Positions 8,663 through 18,441 of a stretch of DNA of 54,392 nucleotides are shown piece by piece. The position numbers and the translations under genes were made by a program. The notes below the pieces were generated by a model, which did no database searches, had not been told where the DNA came from, and worked only from the letters and a program-made list of their open reading frames with translations. Numbering within the stretch: position 1 is the first letter of the stretch; each line of letters opens with the position of its first letter. Source of the stretch: Iodobacter sp. BJB302 (GTDB taxonomy: Bacteria; Pseudomonadota; Gammaproteobacteria; Burkholderiales; Chitinibacteraceae); assembly GCF_002735645.1 (NCBI RefSeq), contig NZ_PDZG01000029.1:1-54392 (forward strand). The letters are read 5' to 3'.

Positions 8663-9649
8663 ATGGTTGATAACGTACAAGCGATTCTGGAAAAAGGCCT
8701 GGCTGCATTAAATGCAACCAATGACCCGAACGAACTTGAAAATGCCAAGGCGCAATTTATTGGCAAGCAGGGCGAGATTTCTGCGCTCTTAAAACAGTTA
8801 GCCACCTTGCCGCCCGAAGAAAAAAAATCTTTTGGTGCAATTGTTAATCAGGCTAAGCAAGCTTTTGAAGCATCACTCAATGCCCGTCGTGAAGCCATTG
8901 CTAATGAAAAATTAGCAAAGCAGCTGGCGGCTGAAGCGCTGGATATCACTCTGCCAGGCCGTGGCCTTGCTGCAGGTGGTTTGCATCCGGTGACTAAGGT
9001 GCGTGAGCGCATCGAAGCATTGTTTCACTCTATGGGTTTCGCAGTGGCCGATGGCCCCGAAATCGAAACAGATTTTTACAATTTTGAAGCCTTGAATCTG
9101 CCGCCAGATCATCCTGCCCGCGGTATGCAAGATACCTTTTATGTAGAAGGTGGCGAAGTGTTGCGTACGCATACTTCACCGATTCAAGCGCGTTACATGG
9201 AAAGCCACGAGCCGCCGATTAAAATTATCGCGCCGGGCCGGGTTTACCGTGTTGATTCTGATGCCACACATTCGCCAATGTTCCATCAGATGGAAGGCTT
9301 GTGGGTGGATCAGGATGTCTCCTTTGCCGATTTAAAAAGCGTGATTGTCAGCTTTCTGCGTCAGTTCTTTGAACGTGATGATCTGGAAGTGCGCTTTCGC
9401 CCCTCTTTCTTCCCCTTTACCGAGCCTTCGGCTGAGATCGATGTAAAGTGGTCTAAGGGCTGGATGGAAGTGGGCGGTTGCGGCATGGTGCACCCCAATG
9501 TGCTGAAGAATGTAGGCATCGATAGCGAAAAATTCACCGGCTTTGCCTTTGGTATTGGCTTGGATCGTTTCGCGATGCTGTATTACGGCGTAAACGATTT
9601 ACGCCTCTTCTTCGAGAACGATATTTCCTTCCTCGAACAGTTCAAGTAA
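8663..9649 (+). CDS. pheS: phenylalanine--tRNA ligase alpha subunit
   Basis: 328 residues. N-terminal coiled coil (about 1-85) followed by the class II catalytic domain, ending with [22 protein letters not shown] (motif 3 region). It forms the alpha2beta2 enzyme with PheT, whose gene follows. The 138-base gap after rplT has a small hairpin (CCCTTGG/CCAAGGG at 8572-8589) but no Phe-rich leader peptide that I could support. Confidence 0.97.
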   Translation: MVDNVQAILEKGLAALNATNDPNELENAKAQFIGKQGEISALLKQLATLPPEEKKSFGAIVNQAKQAFEASLNARREAIANEKLAKQLAAEALDITLPGRGLAAGGLHPVTKVRERIEALFHSMGFAVADGPEIETDFYNFEALNLPPDHPARGMQDTFYVEGGEVLRTHTSPIQARYMESHEPPIKIIAPGRVYRVDSDATHSPMFHQMEGLWVDQDVSFADLKSVIVSFLRQFFERDDLEVRFRPSFFPFTEPSAEIDVKWSKGWMEVGGCGMVHPNVLKNVGIDSEKFTGFAFGIGLDRFAMLYYGVNDLRLFFENDISFLEQFK

Positions 9650-9753
9650 TTAGTTGAAAAGTGGCTCAGCTAAAGCAGTTCTTTAAAGAGAGCTGTTCTG
9701 GCTGGCTTTCTACAGCGGATGTTGTACCGTCCGCGCATCTGTAGGTGCGAGTG

Positions 9754-12108
9754 ATGAAATTTTCTGAACAATGGTTGCGTAGCTGGGTAAACCCGGCACT
9801 AAATTCTGAGCAGCTGGCCCATTTATTAACAATGGCCGGTTTGGAAGTAGAAGAAAATGACCCTGCTGCCCCTGAGTTTACTCAAGTGTTTGTGGCAGAG
9901 GTGTTGTCTGTTACCAAGCATGAAAACGCCGACAAACTGAATGTTTGCAGCGTAAATGTAGGTGAGGCTGAGCCATTGCAAATCGTGTGCGGCGCACCGA
10001 ATGTGGCCCCGGGCATTAAAGTGCCTTGCGCCCGCGTGGGTGCCGCTTTGCCTGGCGATTTTAATATCAAAAAAGCCAAGGTTCGTGGCGTTGAATCCTT
10101 CGGTATGCTTTGTTCCGGCGATGAATTAGGCATGCCAAGCGATGTTGACGGCCTGATGATTTTGCCAAGCGACGCGCCTGTTGGCATGCCGATTCGCGAA
10201 TACTTGCAGCTTGATGATCGCTTACTGACTTTAAAGCTCACTCCAAACCGCACTGATTGCCTGTCGATTAAAGGCATTGCGCGTGAAGTGGCTGCTTTAA
10301 CGGATGCCGTGCTTCATCCGGTTGAAATTAAAGCAGTCGTTCCAGCATGTGACGATGTGATTGCCGTATCACTCAATGCGGGAGCAGCGTGCCCTCGTTA
10401 CGCAGGGCGTGTAATTAAAAATGTAAATCAAGCAGCTGTGACTCCAGATTGGATGAAGCAACGCTTAGAGCGTTCAGGTTTACGTACTGTCTCGGCGATT
10501 GTTGACGTAACAAACTACGTCTTGCTGGAGCTTGGTCAGCCAATGCACGCCTTTGACGCTGATAAGCTGCAAGGTGGTATTCAGGCACGCTTTGCTCAGC
10601 AGGGCGAAAAAATTACGCTGCTGAATGAAAAAGAGTTGATGCTAGACGCCGATATGCTGGTGATTGCCGATGCTGCTCAGCCCTTAGCGCTGGCAGGTAT
10701 TATGGGTGGTTTAGCATCGTCTGTAGTGGCTGGCACACAAAATATCTTTTTAGAGTCCGCCTTCTTTGCGCCAGGCACGATCGCAGGCCGCTCTCGTCGC
10801 GTGGGTTTCAGCTCAGACAGCTCGCATCGTTTTGAACGCGGTATCGACTTTGCCAATGTGGTGAATGCACTTGAGCGCGCTACACAGCTGATTCTGGATA
10901 TCTGCGGCGGTGAAGCTGGCCCGGTTACAGAAGCAAAGGCTGAGCTGCCAGCTCGCCCGGCTGTGGCCTTGCGTGTATCGCGCGTGGCTAAAGTTTTGGG
11001 CATTCAGCTATCCGCAGATGAAATCCTTGCCTTGCTGGCTCGTCTGGCTCTGCCAACATCGCTTGCTGGCGATGTGATTACTGTAACGCCTCCTTCTTTC
11101 CGGTTTGATATCGAAATCGAAGAAGATCTGATCGAAGAAATTGCCCGCCTGTTTGGCTACGACAATATTCCTGTTGCACCTTCAGCATCGCGTCAGATGA
11201 TGCTGCCGCAGCTTGGGGACCGTCGTGAAAAGGCCGCACTGAAATCAATTATGGTGGCTCGCGACTATTTCGAAGCCATCAGCTACGCCTTTGTTGAAGA
11301 AAAGTGGGAAGCCGATTTTGCGGGCAATACCAGCCCGGTGAAATTGCTTAACCCTATCGCCAGCCAGATGAGCGTGATGCGTTCCAGCCTGTTTGGTGGC
11401 CTAATCTCTGCGCTTCAAGGCAATCAAAAGCGTAAGCAAGAACGCGTGCGCCTGTTTGAGCTTGCCCGTGTATTTAATGGCACTACTGCCGATGCTCAGC
11501 CAGAGAAAATCGCTGGCTTAGCTTGGGGTCACCGCAGCGCCGAGCAATGGGGCATAGCCAAGCAATATGTTGATTTTTATGATGTAAAAGCTGATGTAGA
11601 AGCACTGCTTGCTCCGCGTAAAGCAGACTTCCGCCGAAGCGAACATCCAGCCCTGCATCCTGGCCGCGCTGCCGAAGTATTACTAAATGGTGTCGTGGTT
11701 GGAGTGATTGGCGAGCTGCATCCTAAATGGGTGCAATCGTACGATTTAGGCACAGCGCCCATCTTGTTTGAGTTGGATGTGGAAGCGCTTGTAAGTGTTG
11801 AAACGCTTACAGCTAAGCCAGTATCCAAGCTACAAGTTGTTCGCCGTGACCTTGCCTTACTGGCAGATGAAAGCTTGTCTGTGGCAACACTGCAAGCCGC
11901 ATTCGCCAAGCTGAAAAACCCGCTCCTTATAGCATCAGAAGTGTTTGATGTCTACCGTGGAAAAGGTGTTCCAGAAGGTAAAAAAAGCCTTGCTTTCAAG
12001 ATGTTAATGCAAGATACTCACAAAACTCTTACTGATGAGGAAGTCGACGCTGTAGTCGCGGATATGATCCGTGCTGCCGAAGCAAGCGGTGCGACGCTGA
12101 GAGTCTAA
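9754..12108 (+). CDS. pheT: phenylalanine--tRNA ligase beta subunit
   Basis: 784 residues from ATG 9754; the frame is open from a GTG nine bases upstream, but [14 protein letters not shown] is the family start. Domains: N-terminal tRNA-binding EMAP-like domain (about 40-150), B3/B4 with the editing site, B5, catalytic-like core and the C-terminal ferredoxin-fold anticodon-binding domain (from about 690). Full length with no defects seen. It ends in a TAATG overlap with the possible upstream start of ihfA. Confidence 0.97.
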   Translation: MKFSEQWLRSWVNPALNSEQLAHLLTMAGLEVEENDPAAPEFTQVFVAEVLSVTKHENADKLNVCSVNVGEAEPLQIVCGAPNVAPGIKVPCARVGAALPGDFNIKKAKVRGVESFGMLCSGDELGMPSDVDGLMILPSDAPVGMPIREYLQLDDRLLTLKLTPNRTDCLSIKGIAREVAALTDAVLHPVEIKAVVPACDDVIAVSLNAGAACPRYAGRVIKNVNQAAVTPDWMKQRLERSGLRTVSAIVDVTNYVLLELGQPMHAFDADKLQGGIQARFAQQGEKITLLNEKELMLDADMLVIADAAQPLALAGIMGGLASSVVAGTQNIFLESAFFAPGTIAGRSRRVGFSSDSSHRFERGIDFANVVNALERATQLILDICGGEAGPVTEAKAELPARPAVALRVSRVAKVLGIQLSADEILALLARLALPTSLAGDVITVTPPSFRFDIEIEEDLIEEIARLFGYDNIPVAPSASRQMMLPQLGDRREKAALKSIMVARDYFEAISYAFVEEKWEADFAGNTSPVKLLNPIASQMSVMRSSLFGGLISALQGNQKRKQERVRLFELARVFNGTTADAQPEKIAGLAWGHRSAEQWGIAKQYVDFYDVKADVEALLAPRKADFRRSEHPALHPGRAAEVLLNGVVVGVIGELHPKWVQSYDLGTAPILFELDVEALVSVETLTAKPVSKLQVVRRDLALLADESLSVATLQAAFAKLKNPLLIASEVFDVYRGKGVPEGKKSLAFKMLMQDTHKTLTDEEVDAVVADMIRAAEASGATLRV

Positions 12109-12137
12109 TGCTAATGCAGTATACCCCCACTACAATG

Positions 12138-12455
12138 ATGACGCTTACTAAAGCTGACTTAGCCGATATGTTGTTCGACAAGGTTGGTTTAAATAAGCGT
12201 GAAGCCAAAGACATGGTCGAAGCCTTCTTTGAGGAAATCCGCACGTCCCTTTCTGAGGGCGATTCGGTAAAACTCTCCGGTTTTGGCAATTTTCAGCTCA
12301 GAGACAAGCCACAACGTCCTGGGCGTAATCCTAAAACAGGCGAAGAAATCCCAATCTCCGCCCGGCGCGTGGTTACTTTCCACGCCAGTCAAAAGCTGAA
12401 GGGAATGGTCGAAAGTCACTATGCAAAGCACCAGCCTCGTCATACCGACCAGTGA
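12138..12455 (+). CDS. ihfA: integration host factor subunit alpha
   Basis: DNA-bending HU/IHF-family protein with the conserved beta-arm [17 protein letters not shown]. The family start [13 protein letters not shown] is at 12138. The frame is open back to an ATG at 12108 that overlaps the pheT stop (TAATG) with GAGAG upstream, so coupled initiation adding ten residues is possible; the true start is not settled. IHF also serves many phages, including recombination at attP. The 3' end overlaps the start of the MerR gene by 35 bases. Confidence 0.95.
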   Translation: MTLTKADLADMLFDKVGLNKREAKDMVEAFFEEIRTSLSEGDSVKLSGFGNFQLRDKPQRPGRNPKTGEEIPISARRVVTFHASQKLKGMVESHYAKHQPRHTDQ

Positions 12456-12786
12456 TCTGCCTTCAATCCCCGTGAAACGCTACTTCACCATTGGTGAGGT
12501 CAGTGAGCTTTGTGGTGTAAAGCCGCATGTGCTGCGTTACTGGGAGCAGGAATTCACGCAATTAAAGCCGGTAAAGCGGCGCGGAAACCGACGCTACTAT
12601 CAGCACCATGAAGTGCTGCTGGTGCGCAGGATCCGCTCTTTACTTTACGAGCAAGGCTTTACTATCAGCGGCGCCCGTAACCAGTTGTCAGCACTTCGAG
12701 GAGATGCTGATGGCGTGGAAGAGGGCGCAACAGTGACAGAACTGCGTCATGAATTAGAAGCACTACTTGCTTGGTTGGATGACTAG
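12421..12786 (+). CDS. MerR-family transcriptional regulator
   Basis: 121 residues. The N-terminal winged helix ([22 protein letters not shown]) is followed by the MerR helical part. It is short and lacks an evident metal-binding Cys cluster, like the MerR protein regularly found after ihfA in gamma- and betaproteobacteria. Its effector is unknown. It overlaps ihfA, so it is co-translated with it. Confidence 0.9.
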   Translation: MQSTSLVIPTSDLPSIPVKRYFTIGEVSELCGVKPHVLRYWEQEFTQLKPVKRRGNRRYYQHHEVLLVRRIRSLLYEQGFTISGARNQLSALRGDADGVEEGATVTELRHELEALLAWLDD

Positions 12787-12812
12787 TCAGGCAAGCGGAC
12801 GTAAGGTATAAT
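12784..12812 (+). promoter_or_regulatory. tRNA-Pro promoter
   Basis: A perfect TATAAT at 12807-12812, 12 bases before the tRNA. The -35 region at 17-base spacing is TAGTCA (weak), overlapping the end of merR. Confidence 0.6.
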
Positions 12813-12824
12813 ACGCCCTGAGTT

Positions 12825-12901
12825 CGGAATGTGGCGCAGCCCGGTAGCGCACTTGCATGGGGTGCAAGGGGTCGGAGGTTCGAATCCTCTCATTCCGACC
12901 A
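12825..12901 (+). tRNA. tRNA-Pro (anticodon GGG)
   Basis: 77-base cloverleaf with encoded CCA: acceptor CGGAATG/CATTCCG, anticodon stem CTTGC/GCAAG with loop ATGGGGT (anticodon GGG), T stem GGAGG/CCTCT. The phage integrase gene begins 28 bases downstream, so this tRNA is the likely integration target and its 3' half the attL core. Confidence 0.95.
12855..12901 (+). other. candidate attL within tRNA-Pro 3' half
   Basis: P2-like and other temperate phages integrate in tRNA 3' halves with the integrase gene next to the tRNA, as here. The tRNA is intact. I found no second copy of its 3' end to the right; only 14 bases (GCATGGGGTGCAAG) recur, at 48980-48993. The exact core is therefore unknown. 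Confidence 0.45.
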
Positions 12902-12920
12902 ACTTAAGTACTTGATTAAA

Positions 12921-12945
12921 GGCCACTTTCTAAGTGGCCTTTTTT
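12921..12945. terminator. terminator between tRNA-Pro and int
   Basis: Stem GGCCACTT / AAGTGGCC, 3-base loop, T-run on the + strand. It ends tRNA-Pro transcription. The int stop codon lies inside it. Confidence 0.8.
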
Positions 12946-14096
12946 CTTTTTGTGCTTCTGATTAAGGTAAGTGCGGGAGTTTTGCGGGACAGGTCTTCTG
13001 TCACTTTGTTTGCGGCATCTATTAACTGGCTCAGTTCAGCGGCGGAGTAGTGTGTCGTGACGTTGCCATTAGTATGGCCAAGCAACACCTGCCGGTCTTC
13101 ATGGCTTACACCCGCAGCCCTTAAGCGTCGGCCAAAGGTGTGCTTTAAATCGTGCACTCTTACATTGGCCAGCCCTTCACAAAATGGCTGCTTTGTTTCT
13201 TCTGCCATTCGTTCAGCCGCTCTGTTCCTTGCTTTGCGCCAGGCGTGATCATTCATTCTGGCAAGGCACCGGCCTTCATATGGGAATACCCATTCCTCAT
13301 CAATTCCGCGCTGGTTGTTTATGACCTGTTTCGCTGCGGCATTTAAAATAATTACGCGGTCATCTCCATTTTTAACACCGCGTGCGCCATCTCTTCCGCC
13401 AAAATTCCAAGGCACTACAAATACGCTGGTATTTAATTCCGGGATTTTTACTTCCCATTCCCAGCGCAATTTGCAGACCTCTTGTTCCCGTACTCCAACA
13501 TTTACCTTAAACATTGCCATTCTCTTTAAATGCTCTGGCAGCTCCATCATTAAATATCGCTGTTCATCAAAATTAAGAGGGTAGGGCTCGCGGGCGGTTT
13601 CTTTTTCATTTAGCTTGGCAATCATTGGCGGTGAATCAAGCCACGTCATCCCGTGCTCATCGCGCCAACTGCGAGAGGCCAGATTTAATACCCGGATCAC
13701 TTTCTCTAAGGCCATATTGATGGTGCGATGGCTAACCCCCTGTAATAGACGGGCCTCAATAAATGCGGCTAATGTACCGTCGTGTAATTTATTTAATGGG
13801 CAATTACCAATAAATGGATCCAGCTGAGAAAAAATCAGGGCAGTTAATTTAATAGAAGGCTGCTCCAAATTATCCCGCAAGTATTTCGTTGCGGCTTCCC
13901 GCCAGATCCGCTCTGGCCGTATGCCATAGACCGTGGCATTACGGATTGCCTCCAGCCGGTGGATTAAGTAGCTTTCTGCTTCTTCCCTGTCGCCAGTGCC
14001 AGTGCTTTCGCAAAGTCGTCCGTACCCCTTAATTTGTTTGTCGATGTGCCAGGCACCTGCCCGGAGCGTAAGACCGGTGATATTCTTTCTTGCCAT
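12930..14096 (-). CDS. int: phage tyrosine integrase
   Basis: 388 residues. It should recombine attP with the tRNA-Pro attB. The catalytic domain (about 170-355) has Arg203 (GVREQEVCKLRW), His315 (HDLKHT), His341 (LLGHTN) and nucleophile Tyr350 (THYS). The residue at the second Arg position of the HxxR box is Lys318, an uncommon variant. The N-terminal part (MARKNITGLTLRAGAWHIDKQ) is an Arm-type DNA-binding region followed by a SAM-like core-binding domain. The first 133 bases overlap the 3' end of the next gene in another frame. The C-terminus runs into the tRNA terminator. Confidence 0.93.
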   Translation of the reverse strand: MARKNITGLTLRAGAWHIDKQIKGYGRLCESTGTGDREEAESYLIHRLEAIRNATVYGIRPERIWREAATKYLRDNLEQPSIKLTALIFSQLDPFIGNCPLNKLHDGTLAAFIEARLLQGVSHRTINMALEKVIRVLNLASRSWRDEHGMTWLDSPPMIAKLNEKETAREPYPLNFDEQRYLMMELPEHLKRMAMFKVNVGVREQEVCKLRWEWEVKIPELNTSVFVVPWNFGGRDGARGVKNGDDRVIILNAAAKQVINNQRGIDEEWVFPYEGRCLARMNDHAWRKARNRAAERMAEETKQPFCEGLANVRVHDLKHTFGRRLRAAGVSHEDRQVLLGHTNGNVTTHYSAAELSQLIDAANKVTEDLSRKTPALTLIRSTKRKKAT

Positions 14097-14365
14097 GTTG
14101 ATACCTCTTTATGTTGTCTTTCTACGGGGCCGGTTTTGGGAATATTGGCTGCTGGTACTCGGCAGCCATTGATACGCTGAAAGCCGACGTCTTGTTTGTA
14201 TTGCGTTACCCACTCATCCAGGTCGAGCCGGTCAAATGCGACGCCTTGAATGCCGATAGGAACGGCCACAACATTAGGCTCGACTGTCTTAGTAAATTCG
14301 TTTTTATTCATGCCCAGATAGGCAGGGGCATCGCTTTTACGAATAAGTCTTGGGAGGATTTGCAT
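13964..14365 (-). CDS. AlpA/excisionase-like protein overlapping int
   Basis: 133 residues with AGGA before the start. The N-terminal half (MQILPRLIRKSDAPAYLGM then FDRLDLDEWV) resembles the winged-helix AlpA/MerR-like fold of phage excisionases and regulators. The C-terminal 44 residues are encoded in the overlap with int. The position before int suggests a role as directionality factor. Annotation is by pattern only. Confidence 0.6.
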   Translation of the reverse strand: MQILPRLIRKSDAPAYLGMNKNEFTKTVEPNVVAVPIGIQGVAFDRLDLDEWVTQYKQDVGFQRINGCRVPAANIPKTGPVERQHKEVSTWQERISPVLRSGQVPGTSTNKLRGTDDFAKALALATGKKQKAT

Positions 14366-14377
14366 CTCTGTGTCCTT

Positions 14378-14617
14378 TTATCGGCCTGCGATGCGCCGGG
14401 CTTTTTGTTTGGTGGCGTTATGCCCTTGCCAGTCTTTCGCGCACTCCTCGCAGCAGAACACCGCATCATTGGCGGCGACCGCGCTGCACCAGCGGCATTC
14501 CCCGCTGGGCTGAGGGGTTGTATCTTTGCTTAGCTTTGCATTGACGTAGTGGGCTGCGATGGCGTTGCAGCGCATTAGCTCGGATACGTCGCTGGCTTGG
14601 TCTATCTTGTCGCTCAT
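14378..14617 (-). CDS. small zinc-ribbon protein
   Basis: 79 residues. The C-terminal half has CRWC...CCEEC, two Cys pairs spaced like a zinc ribbon of the TraR/DksA or DUF2116 kind. P2-like phages carry a TraR-like zinc finger in this region. It is preceded by an AGGA-like sequence and is probably co-transcribed with its neighbours. Function unknown. Confidence 0.6.
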   Translation of the reverse strand: MSDKIDQASDVSELMRCNAIAAHYVNAKLSKDTTPQPSGECRWCSAVAANDAVFCCEECAKDWQGHNATKQKARRIAGR

Positions 14618-14704
14618 GGTTCAGATTCCTGTTTAGATCGATGAATGATTCAGCTGCATACGTCGGGCTGGATGCGGCAGGCGTAGCAGTGCCTTGGTCG
14701 TGCT

Positions 14705-16615
14705 TTAAATTTGATTTTTTGCGTCCAGATAAGCCTGAGCACCGTACTTCTGAGCGTTGATTCTTGCCCGTTCACTCAGATCCGGCGGGGCTTTCTCTTT
14801 TCTTATGCCTTTATCATTAAGTGCCTGATCCAAAGTGCAGGAAACAGTTAATGCCACATGACCTAGGGTCGAAGGCTTCGCCCTCTCCCTACGCTTGCGC
14901 TTCGCTTCAGCGGCAAAAGCCACCCCTAAAAACACGGCTTCTTGTTTCTGCTTTTGGGCGCGCTTCATTTCGGCCACTTCGTGCGGGCTGTATTCAATAT
15001 GCGATGCGCCCTTAAATGGGCCTTTTTGCGCCTGGCAAGTTTTACCCAGCCGGGCTTTGCCTTTGGCACCCCATTGCACCTTCCAGCCTTCCTTATGGGT
15101 GAGCACCTGGCCGCGCTGGCTCTTAACACCGCAAATCACCGCAACCACTTCGCCATAGCCGTTGATTTGTTCACGTTTCACCAGCTCCAGCGGGTCGTTT
15201 TCCATGGCGACCATATAGGCTCTGAAGTCGCCCTTGTCGGCGGCATCCCATGCGCTGCCTAAAATACGGGTAGGGCAAACGATCTGGCCATCCAGATGTA
15301 AGTCACGTAAAGCAGTGAGCGGGGCCAGTACATCGGCGCGGCCTGATCTCATGGCCTTCATGGCTTCGGTAATACAGGGCTGCAGATTGCCGTCGATTAA
15401 TCCCCTGGCGGCTTCCGCAATGGCCGGCTCTTTATCCAGCGCAATCAGCTGCTCTAATAATGTTTCGGCGTCTTTGCGCACGCGGCGGGATTCGCGGTAA
15501 GGCGTCACCGGCGCGGTGCCAAACATCTGAAACTGACGACGGCCTAAAATACGTGCCCAAACCGTGGCGCGCTGTGCGCCGCTGATGGCGCTCATGCCCG
15601 CTTCGGTATCGCCGTCTACTTTGTAGCCGTCGATATTTTTAGCGATATAGGCGATGGCATAGGCCACGGCGGCGTAAACCATATCCTGGCCTTTGCGGGG
15701 CTTGATGGCGTCGATCTTCACGCGGACTTTTTGGGCGTTTTTTTCATTAGGTTCAGCTTGCAGATATTTATCGCGGATGATCTTCAGGGCTTCGCTGGCG
15801 TGCTGCGGTTTCACAAAAAAGATTAAGTGCCAGTGCGGGGTGCCGTCTTTGTGTGGCTCTAAGGTGCGCAGCCCCATAAAATCAATTTCGGCTTTGCTAA
15901 ATTGGGTACGGCATTGCGCCCAGCATTGGGTCAAATAGCTGGCGGTTTGTTGCTGGCTGTAGCCATTCCATTTTTTATTGAGGATTAGCTTTAAGTGCGG
16001 CTTTTCACCAACGCTGGTGCAGCGGTGGTAGCAACCTGGCGCCGTCAGCGTGATGGCGTAAGCGCGGTAGCCCATTTCTTGCGCCCGTTCGGCCATGCCC
16101 TTCATGCGGACAATTAACTCGGTGCGCTTGTTCTTGCCGTTGGCCATGCTGCCTGCCAGTACATCGGCCATATCGACCACTTCACCATCGGGCGAAATCG
16201 CCACCGCTTCGGCCATGGCCACCGCGCTTTGCTGGGCGCGGATCACCATCCGTTCTAAATTCCACGGACTGACATAAGCCTGATCTTTACCCATGCCAAT
16301 ACCATAGGAATAAGCGCGGGCTTCGGCGGCGCGGATGGCGAGCGTACGCAAGCGCTTGCTCCACCATTTATCTGACTTGATCCGGGCGGCCAGCTCCAGC
16401 ACATAACGGCGCTGGGACGGTTTCATTTTTTTGTAATCAAGATGCTTTACGCCGTGCTCGGGTAACACAATCCAGCCGCGAGCCACCACCATTTCCAGCA
16501 GCTCCAGCGGCGCTTCAATGTTTGAGCAACGGACGGCAAATTCTTTGGCCTTGGCGCGGCACTCGCTATCCGTGGCGGTTTCCAGCCATGCTTGTAAATT
16601 GAATTTGGGATTCAT
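14705..16615 (-). CDS. A: phage replication endonuclease (P2 gpA-like, HUH)
   Basis: 636 residues from ATG 16615, which overlaps the stop of the upstream gene (ATGA); this start is preferred over an ORF start eight codons upstream. gpA nicks the phage origin and starts rolling-circle replication. The HUH motif is in PHWHLIFF, and the tyrosine motif is AYAIAYIAKN with two Tyr four residues apart, as in P2 gpA. The N-terminal region has the family KKMKPSQRRYVLELA segment. The nick site, usually inside this gene, was not located. Confidence 0.9.
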   Translation of the reverse strand: MNPKFNLQAWLETATDSECRAKAKEFAVRCSNIEAPLELLEMVVARGWIVLPEHGVKHLDYKKMKPSQRRYVLELAARIKSDKWWSKRLRTLAIRAAEARAYSYGIGMGKDQAYVSPWNLERMVIRAQQSAVAMAEAVAISPDGEVVDMADVLAGSMANGKNKRTELIVRMKGMAERAQEMGYRAYAITLTAPGCYHRCTSVGEKPHLKLILNKKWNGYSQQQTASYLTQCWAQCRTQFSKAEIDFMGLRTLEPHKDGTPHWHLIFFVKPQHASEALKIIRDKYLQAEPNEKNAQKVRVKIDAIKPRKGQDMVYAAVAYAIAYIAKNIDGYKVDGDTEAGMSAISGAQRATVWARILGRRQFQMFGTAPVTPYRESRRVRKDAETLLEQLIALDKEPAIAEAARGLIDGNLQPCITEAMKAMRSGRADVLAPLTALRDLHLDGQIVCPTRILGSAWDAADKGDFRAYMVAMENDPLELVKREQINGYGEVVAVICGVKSQRGQVLTHKEGWKVQWGAKGKARLGKTCQAQKGPFKGASHIEYSPHEVAEMKRAQKQKQEAVFLGVAFAAEAKRKRRERAKPSTLGHVALTVSCTLDQALNDKGIRKEKAPPDLSERARINAQKYGAQAYLDAKNQI

Positions 16616-17070
16616 TGCGCGGTCGCCCTGGCATACCAAGCGTTTTGCAGCGTGGTTTCGCCTTCTGCGATGACGCTACCCAGCAAGCCGCGTATCTGTT
16701 TCAGCTTGGCGGATTCACGGGGCAGATCAAATTGATTCAGGCGGGCCATGCGGGCATGGATGGCCGCGTCGGCTTTTTGTGCCCAGGCCAATAAATCGGC
16801 CAGCTCTTGGTTTTCTGCCTGGTTTAATACCGGCAAAGGTTTGCGCTGTGGTTTCAGTGTGGCGAGGACTTCTTCGCCGTCATCCGCATAGATAAAAGCA
16901 GGGCGCTCTTGTTTTACTTCTGGCAAAGGCATGGCCGGAGCGTTTCTGACCATGGCTAAAACCCGGCTTCGCGCATCCACATTGATCTTTGTTGCCACAC
17001 AGCGCTTAGGCTCTGAAGTGTTGGCAGGCAGATCAATCCTTGCTTGTAACTGCTTTGCGAGAGCGGCCAT
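16612..17070 (-). CDS. phage protein of unknown function, upstream of gpA
   Basis: 152 residues, soluble, with a helical C-terminal half rich in Leu/Ala. No known motif was recognised. It is translationally coupled to gene A through an ATGA overlap, so it probably belongs to the early/replication operon. Confidence 0.6.
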   Translation of the reverse strand: MAALAKQLQARIDLPANTSEPKRCVATKINVDARSRVLAMVRNAPAMPLPEVKQERPAFIYADDGEEVLATLKPQRKPLPVLNQAENQELADLLAWAQKADAAIHARMARLNQFDLPRESAKLKQIRGLLGSVIAEGETTLQNAWYARATAQ

Positions 17071-17150
17071 GTTTTATCCAGACGTGACAAAGCCCCTGCG
17101 GCTGTTAAACAGGCGCGGGAAGGCTTAGATAAAAGGGGGATTACTTCGGG

Positions 17151-17402
17151 TTAAAGCGCGAGGGAGAGTTGCTGTTCTTTAAATTTTGGATCGTTAGCAG
17201 GGGGAAAGTCAGTCCATTTAAAGACTTCATGATCTTCGCTGTACTTGGCGACCCTGGCCTCTGTGATTTGGAAACCTACTTTTAGCCTGGCGCCACAACA
17301 CCGGCAGCCAATTTGGGCGGTAGTGGCTGTGGGCGTAATCCGGACGCTGGTTCGCGTATGCGTTTTAGAATTGCAGTAAGGGCAATGAATCTCTACGGCC
17401 AT
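17151..17402 (-). CDS. ogr: Ogr/Delta-like late transcription activator
   Basis: 83 residues from ATG 17402, which has GGAG upstream; longer readings lack one. The sequence CPYCNSKTHTRTS, an I-T-P-T-A-T-T stretch and a second Cys pair (CRCC) match the zinc-binding fold of P2 Ogr and P4 Delta, which switch on late promoters by contacting RNA polymerase alpha. Candidate target boxes are listed upstream of FI, V and O/P. In P2 ogr lies beyond gene D; here it lies in the early region. Confidence 0.78.
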   Translation of the reverse strand: MAVEIHCPYCNSKTHTRTSVRITPTATTAQIGCRCCGARLKVGFQITEARVAKYSEDHEVFKWTDFPPANDPKFKEQQLSLAL

Positions 17403-17512
17403 GATGATTACTCCAGAGCGAACAAAAATTACAAAAGCAAAAGGCAGAGCCACAAACGACTACCATTCGTCGGGTAAAACGCTTATATTTCTCTACGAAA
17501 CTTAACAACGCA

Positions 17513-17749
17513 TTAAGCGGCAGCTGCTTGTTCTGTCTCGGTAAGTGCAATGTCTTCTATGTCTTTAAGCTCTTCTTCAGGGATTTCAATTCCGCGAAAA
17601 GCCAAGCCTTCTAAGATCAGCAACCGGCACATTGAAGCAACAGACCTTGATTCTTGTTTTGCGATTGAACCCACAACGGGGTGCTCAATGGTTGTTAATC
17701 GTAAATTGATACCCCGGCGGCTGAGCAGGCCGCGCGGCGCTCTGGGCAT
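17513..17749 (-). CDS. small phage regulator candidate, divergent from the repressor
   Basis: 78 residues from ATG 17749 (MPRAPRGLLSRRGINLRL); an ATG at 17779 would add ten residues and neither start has a clear ribosome binding site. The N-terminus is basic and the C-terminus acidic. The pattern is compatible with a ribbon-helix-helix protein, but I do not recognise a family. Its place opposite an XRE repressor suggests a Cox-like or copy-control role. Confidence 0.5.
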   Translation of the reverse strand: MPRAPRGLLSRRGINLRLTTIEHPVVGSIAKQESRSVASMCRLLILEGLAFRGIEIPEEELKDIEDIALTETEQAAAA

Positions 17750-17782
17750 TGTCTGATCACCTGCCTCGTTTTCTATCATTGT

Positions 17783-17816
17783 TTAAGTTACCATTAAGGT
17801 TATTTAGAGTGTCACT
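17783..17816. promoter_or_regulatory. candidate operator region of the phage switch
   Basis: The region between the divergent genes has a near-direct repeat TTAAGTTA / TTAAGGTTA (17783-17802) and a 9-base palindrome AGTGTCACT (17808-17816). These are plausible binding sites for the repressor or its opponent. Confidence 0.35.
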
Positions 17817-17835
17817 AAGCGACTTATCAGAATTT

Positions 17836-18309
17836 ATGAATTCATTATCAGTTGAAATCAACCGAATGTCAAACGATGAAGATCGAATTCACTCGATAAG
17901 TGATCGATTTAAAGAAGAGAGAAAGCGTCTTGGCTTATCTCAAGAAAAGGCATCGAAGGCGCTTGGTGCCTCGATTAGCTCTCTTTATATGTATGAAAAA
18001 GGGAAGGTAAGCCCTCCTGCTTCGGTACTTTTTTTGCTTGCATTATTAGGTGCAGATATTCAGTACATAGTTACGGGTGAGCGCAGCTCTGTGAACTTGC
18101 CCGACACAGAACAAAAATTAATTTCTGCTTTTCGTGCTGCACCTGAGCCGGTGCAAGCTGGCATCCTGGCCATGCTTCAAGTCGTTCCTGTCGCCGATGC
18201 GCCAACCTCAGAGAAGTCGCCAGATGTAAATCCTAAGTTCACAGGTAAGGTAGGCCAGGTCATTGAAGGCAATGTGAAGGTAAAAGGTAAGCAAACCTTT
18301 AAATTCTGA
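17836..18309 (+). CDS. XRE-family phage repressor
   Basis: 157 residues if started at ATG 17836 (a second ATG is at 17866; neither has a strong ribosome binding site). The helix-turn-helix is FKEERKRLGLSQEKASKALGASISSLYMYEKGKVSPP. The rest contains GADIQYIVTGE, common in phage XRE regulators, and a C-terminal tail without the Ser/Lys protease domain of LexA/CI proteins. It is therefore likely a P2 C-like repressor not cleaved by RecA. It is transcribed away from the early genes, as expected for an immunity gene. Confidence 0.8.
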   Translation: MNSLSVEINRMSNDEDRIHSISDRFKEERKRLGLSQEKASKALGASISSLYMYEKGKVSPPASVLFLLALLGADIQYIVTGERSSVNLPDTEQKLISAFRAAPEPVQAGILAMLQVVPVADAPTSEKSPDVNPKFTGKVGQVIEGNVKVKGKQTFKF

Positions 18310-18368
18310 ATATAAAGTGATGAATAAATAGCCACCGCTTAATCGTAAGCGCTGCCGTTGAAGCGATC

Positions 18369-18394
18369 AAACCCGCAATTTTGCGGGTTTTTTT
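18369..18394 (+). terminator. terminator after the repressor gene
   Basis: AAACCCGCA / TGCGGGTTT hairpin with a T-run. Confidence 0.85.
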
Positions 18395-18441
18395 ATGGTT
18401 TAAATAAATTGAAAGATCAATCATTCTTGGGTGAAGTGGGT

